Source of the DNA: Sphingobacterium sp. PCS056
Lineage (GTDB): Bacteria; Bacteroidota; Bacteroidia; Sphingobacteriales; Sphingobacteriaceae
Length of the DNA stretch: 64,000 nucleotides
Direction of reading: 5' to 3'
Assembly (NCBI RefSeq): GCF_023273895.1
Contig: NZ_CP096883.1
Location: 3,906,001-3,970,000, forward strand
The translations under genes were made by a program, and so were the position numbers. This document shows positions 61,382 to 64,000 of the stretch, piece by piece (positions within the stretch are counted from its first letter, which is position 1; each line of letters begins with the position of its first letter). The notes under the pieces are model-generated. The model saw only the letters and a list, made by a program, of their open reading frames with translations, had not been told where the DNA came from and made no database searches.

Positions 61382-64000
61382 TCAGTCCATATCCACCTTA
61401 GTTGATTTCACAATAGGCAGGCTGAAATAAAAGGTAGATCCTTTTTCAGGTTCACTTTCAACCCATATCCGACCTTCATGACGTTTGATGATCTCTGCAC
61501 AAAGGTAAAGTCCAATACCAAAACCAGAAATATATTTAGTACTTTCTACCCGATAGTAGCGCTCAAAAAGTTGGTTAATATCTTCAGATCTAATACCGAT
61601 CCCTTCATCAGTGACACTGACCCGCACTTCTTCACCATCAGTGACACAAGAAATCTCAATCAGCGTATCTGGTTTAGAATATTTCACCGCATTGCTGATC
61701 AAGTTGTTGATAACCTGTCCGATCTTATCCCGATCTGCATTTACGAAAGTAGGCATTACAGGATTGAGCACGATATGATGAGTGTTGACCATGAGGTTTG
61801 TTTCCAACACCGTTTCTGCAGCGAGTTCAGCAATATCAAAATGTTGAAGATCGATATGAATCTTACCCGATTCTAGTCTGGATATATTCAAGAAGCCGTT
61901 GATCATCGTGGTCATCTTCTTGACCTGTTTTACCGATTGATCCAGTGCGTTGATGATAAAACGTTCATTAGACGACATCAATTTTTGCTGTAACAATTGT
62001 ATGTAGGCATTTAGTGAAGTCAATGGTGTCTTCAACTCATGGCTTACCATACCAATAAAATCACTCTTGCGGATATCATCCGTTTTCTGCTCGGTAATAT
62101 CAGCCATTACACCAGTAATATAATTACCATTCTTAGTGTTCTGCACATATTTCCCCACTGAGCGCACCCATCGCAGCTTTCCATCATGAAATCCGGTTAC
62201 AGCATATTCAACATTAAAATTAGCTCCAGTTGCAAAAGTCTCATTTACAGCATTCTGAACCATCTGACGGTATTCTGGCAAAATTTGAGCAATTACAGCC
62301 TCAAACGGAACATTTTCATCAGATCTCAGGCCAAACATCTCATTAAACCGCGGAGATGCGATGATTGTACCTAGCTTTTGATCGAGATACCAAATAGCGA
62401 GTTCTCCCGATTCAATGGCTAATCTTAGGCCCTCCTCTGCTTGTTCCACATTGTTAGCTGCCAAATGTTGCTCCGTGATGTCCATCACTATACCTGTAAA
62501 AGTAGAAAAAGTACCCGATGGATCAGCCTTTAGATTCCCTATACAACGTAACCAACGTATCTCTTGGTCATGATAACCAATGATAGGATAAGTAACGTCG
62601 TAGTTACCATTATGATAGATTGCATGTTCTAGTTTAGCAGAAACATAGTCCCGGTAATCATCTCTTACTTGCGCCAAAGCCTTTTCAAAAGAAAGATCCT
62701 CTTCGGGAAAATATCCAAATAATTGCTTCAAACGAGTGTCAGTGATAAACTCGCGGGTTACAGAATGTAAAAACCAAGTACCAAAATTAGCAGCACTCAC
62801 CGCCAAACGCAAAGCAACTTCGCCTTCCTCTATCTTTTGCTTAGCCTCAAGCAACTGTCTATTGACCTGCTCCAACTCTTCATTGATCGCAGTCAGTTCT
62901 TCATTAGAAGCTGCTTGTTCTTCATTAGAGGCTTCAAGTTCTTCATTGATTGCTTGTAACTTTTCCGCACTCTGCGCTAAGGCATCCTCCCAATTTTTGC
63001 GTTCAGTAATATCTCTTGTCGTACCAGCTACTGCAACTACTTCCCCAGCTTGATTAAGCACTGGAATTAAAATATAATCATAGATACGCCTTCCCAACGT
63101 TGCATGCGGAAAAGAAACCTCTCCTCTTATAGATTGCTTAGTCTTTTTGATCAATTCAATCTCCCGCTCATGCATTTCAGCATGCCATGGTTCATATCCA
63201 TTTTCAAGCAGGCTTTTCCCAATCGCATTGTCCCAAGTTTTACCCCACATAGATAACAGTGCGCTATTTGCATATGTAAAACGGTAGTCAAGATCGAAAA
63301 CGTACATCAGATCAGGGGTATTAGAAATAATAGTTTCATAAACCCTTTTCTGCTGTTCAGCATATTCCCTAGCATCGAAAAGTTCCCGTTGTGTCTTAAT
63401 CAGACCTGTTACCTCAAAAACAATATTAACAACACCATCAATCACATCATTTTCATCCCTCCTCGGTTGAAAACTGAAACTAAAATACCGATCTTTTGTA
63501 GGACCACCTTCAAATGTTGAAACAGGAATGAGCACATCATTCATGTCAAAAGGCTCCCCATCGTAATAAGTTTTCAGGAGCATTTCCTGAACAGGACTAT
63601 TCACCAATTCAGGAAGAGCTTCAAAAATCGGACGTCCCAACAATTCACGGTCAAGTAACATGTTGTCATAAGCAGGGTTGATGAGTTCATAAACAAGTTC
63701 TGGACCTTGCAAGATACAGATCCCTACAGGAGCCTGCATAAAATAGCGTTCCAGACGATCTCGTTCTTTTTTAAAAGTCAACGTGGCCACTTCCCGCTCT
63801 TGCCTTTCAACAACTTGTCTGGTATTTTCCAACACCCAAACAGCTACCTTACTAACTTGACCAAGCTCATCCTTAATCGGAGCATAAACAAAGGTGACAA
63901 AAACTATTTCTTCCTGACCATTGCGAATCAGCATCAGCTCCACCTCATTAGCATAATAGGACTGTCCGCTAAGGATGACACCAGCAAGCGCAGACTCATA
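61382..64000 (-). CDS. Multi-PAS sensor histidine kinase (N-terminus outside the window)
   Basis: The frame is open to base 64000, so the protein is longer than the 873 residues seen. It has at least five PAS domains (for example APVGICILQGPELVYELINP and NTPDLMYVFDLDYRFTYANS). A Glu/Asn-rich coiled coil (NEELEASNEEQAASNEEL) lies between the second and third complete domains. HisKA carries MVSHELKTPLTSLNAY, and the HATPase has QVINNLISNAVKYSK, VTDEGIGI and GFGIGLYL. It lacks a receiver domain in this part. No response regulator is seen nearby. Confidence 0.93.
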   Translation of the reverse strand, partial: YESALAGVILSGQSYYANEVELMLIRNGQEEIVFVTFVYAPIKDELGQVSKVAVWVLENTRQVVERQEREVATLTFKKERDRLERYFMQAPVGICILQGPELVYELINPAYDNMLLDRELLGRPIFEALPELVNSPVQEMLLKTYYDGEPFDMNDVLIPVSTFEGGPTKDRYFSFSFQPRRDENDVIDGVVNIVFEVTGLIKTQRELFDAREYAEQQKRVYETIISNTPDLMYVFDLDYRFTYANSALLSMWGKTWDNAIGKSLLENGYEPWHAEMHEREIELIKKTKQSIRGEVSFPHATLGRRIYDYILIPVLNQAGEVVAVAGTTRDITERKNWEDALAQSAEKLQAINEELEASNEEQAASNEELTAINEELEQVNRQLLEAKQKIEEGEVALRLAVSAANFGTWFLHSVTREFITDTRLKQLFGYFPEEDLSFEKALAQVRDDYRDYVSAKLEHAIYHNGNYDVTYPIIGYHDQEIRWLRCIGNLKADPSGTFSTFTGIVMDITEQHLAANNVEQAEEGLRLAIESGELAIWYLDQKLGTIIASPRFNEMFGLRSDENVPFEAVIAQILPEYRQMVQNAVNETFATGANFNVEYAVTGFHDGKLRWVRSVGKYVQNTKNGNYITGVMADITEQKTDDIRKSDFIGMVSHELKTPLTSLNAYIQLLQQKLMSSNERFIINALDQSVKQVKKMTTMINGFLNISRLESGKIHIDLQHFDIAELAAETVLETNLMVNTHHIVLNPVMPTFVNADRDKIGQVINNLISNAVKYSKPDTLIEISCVTDGEEVRVSVTDEGIGIRSEDINQLFERYYRVESTKYISGFGIGLYLCAEIIKRHEGRIWVESEPEKGSTFYFSLPIVKSTKVDMD

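Overview
The window reads as chromosomal DNA from an AT-rich Bacteroidota, most likely a Sphingobacteriaceae member close to Sphingobacterium or Pedobacter (inference). The evidence is family content and promoter style. The families include S46 dipeptidyl-peptidase, the futalosine menaquinone enzymes MqnA and MqnE, DUF4296 and DUF5606 proteins, a DnaE with an N-terminal proofreading exonuclease, MutS2-Smr, MocR and LytTR regulators and a multi-PAS histidine kinase. Many upstream regions carry the Bacteroidota promoter pattern TTTG - about 19 nt - TAnnTTTG, usually without a clear Shine-Dalgarno sequence. No rRNA, CRISPR array, prophage or intact insertion sequence was found.

Layout. 1-10.6 kb: a chloride channel (cut by the window edge) behind oxyR, a secreted S46 peptidase, a small DMT/SMR transporter, a large outer-membrane barrel protein with a kinase-like periplasmic domain, a DEAD-box helicase, a TauE/SafE exporter and an ATP-cone/Mrr-like nuclease fusion. 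10.8-16.7 kb (minus strand): ispE, a Nudix hydrolase, the menaquinone group mqnE-phosphatase-mqnA, and an MsbA-like ABC exporter. 16.7-23 kb: a long non-coding stretch, an aminotransferase-tyrA pair, then a SAM-I riboswitch leader driving metY and hom. 23.5-31 kb: a tiny membrane protein, radC, cyclophilin, DUF5606, pyrD, an ABC-F protein and an SDR/AMP-ligase pair. 31-42 kb: mgtC-like, mutS2, a DUF4296 lipoprotein, then a long plus-strand run from a YggS protein through aspartate kinase to a DUF1345 protein. 42-56.5 kb: amt, trxA, dnaE, a divergent MocR/GNAT pair, an AAA ATPase-YggS pair, an OmpA lipoprotein, a GH144-like secreted enzyme and accA. 56.7-64 kb: tRNA-Lys, a degenerate second copy of its 3' end, and a more accessory-looking set (CPBP protease, LytTR regulator, serine hydrolase, AraC regulator, PAS histidine kinase running off the end).

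Most genes are housekeeping. The most unusual signal is the metY leader. A SAM-I aptamer at 20134-20246 is followed by a 38-codon open frame with four Met codons among nine consecutive codons. Those codons overlap one arm of a nested stem-loop, which suggests a second, ribosome-based methionine sensor in series with the riboswitch. Other points worth checking are the kinase-like barrel protein, the ATP-cone nuclease, the AMP-ligase that ends before its catalytic lysine, the duplicated tRNA-Lys end and a second YggS paralogue coupled to an AAA ATPase.
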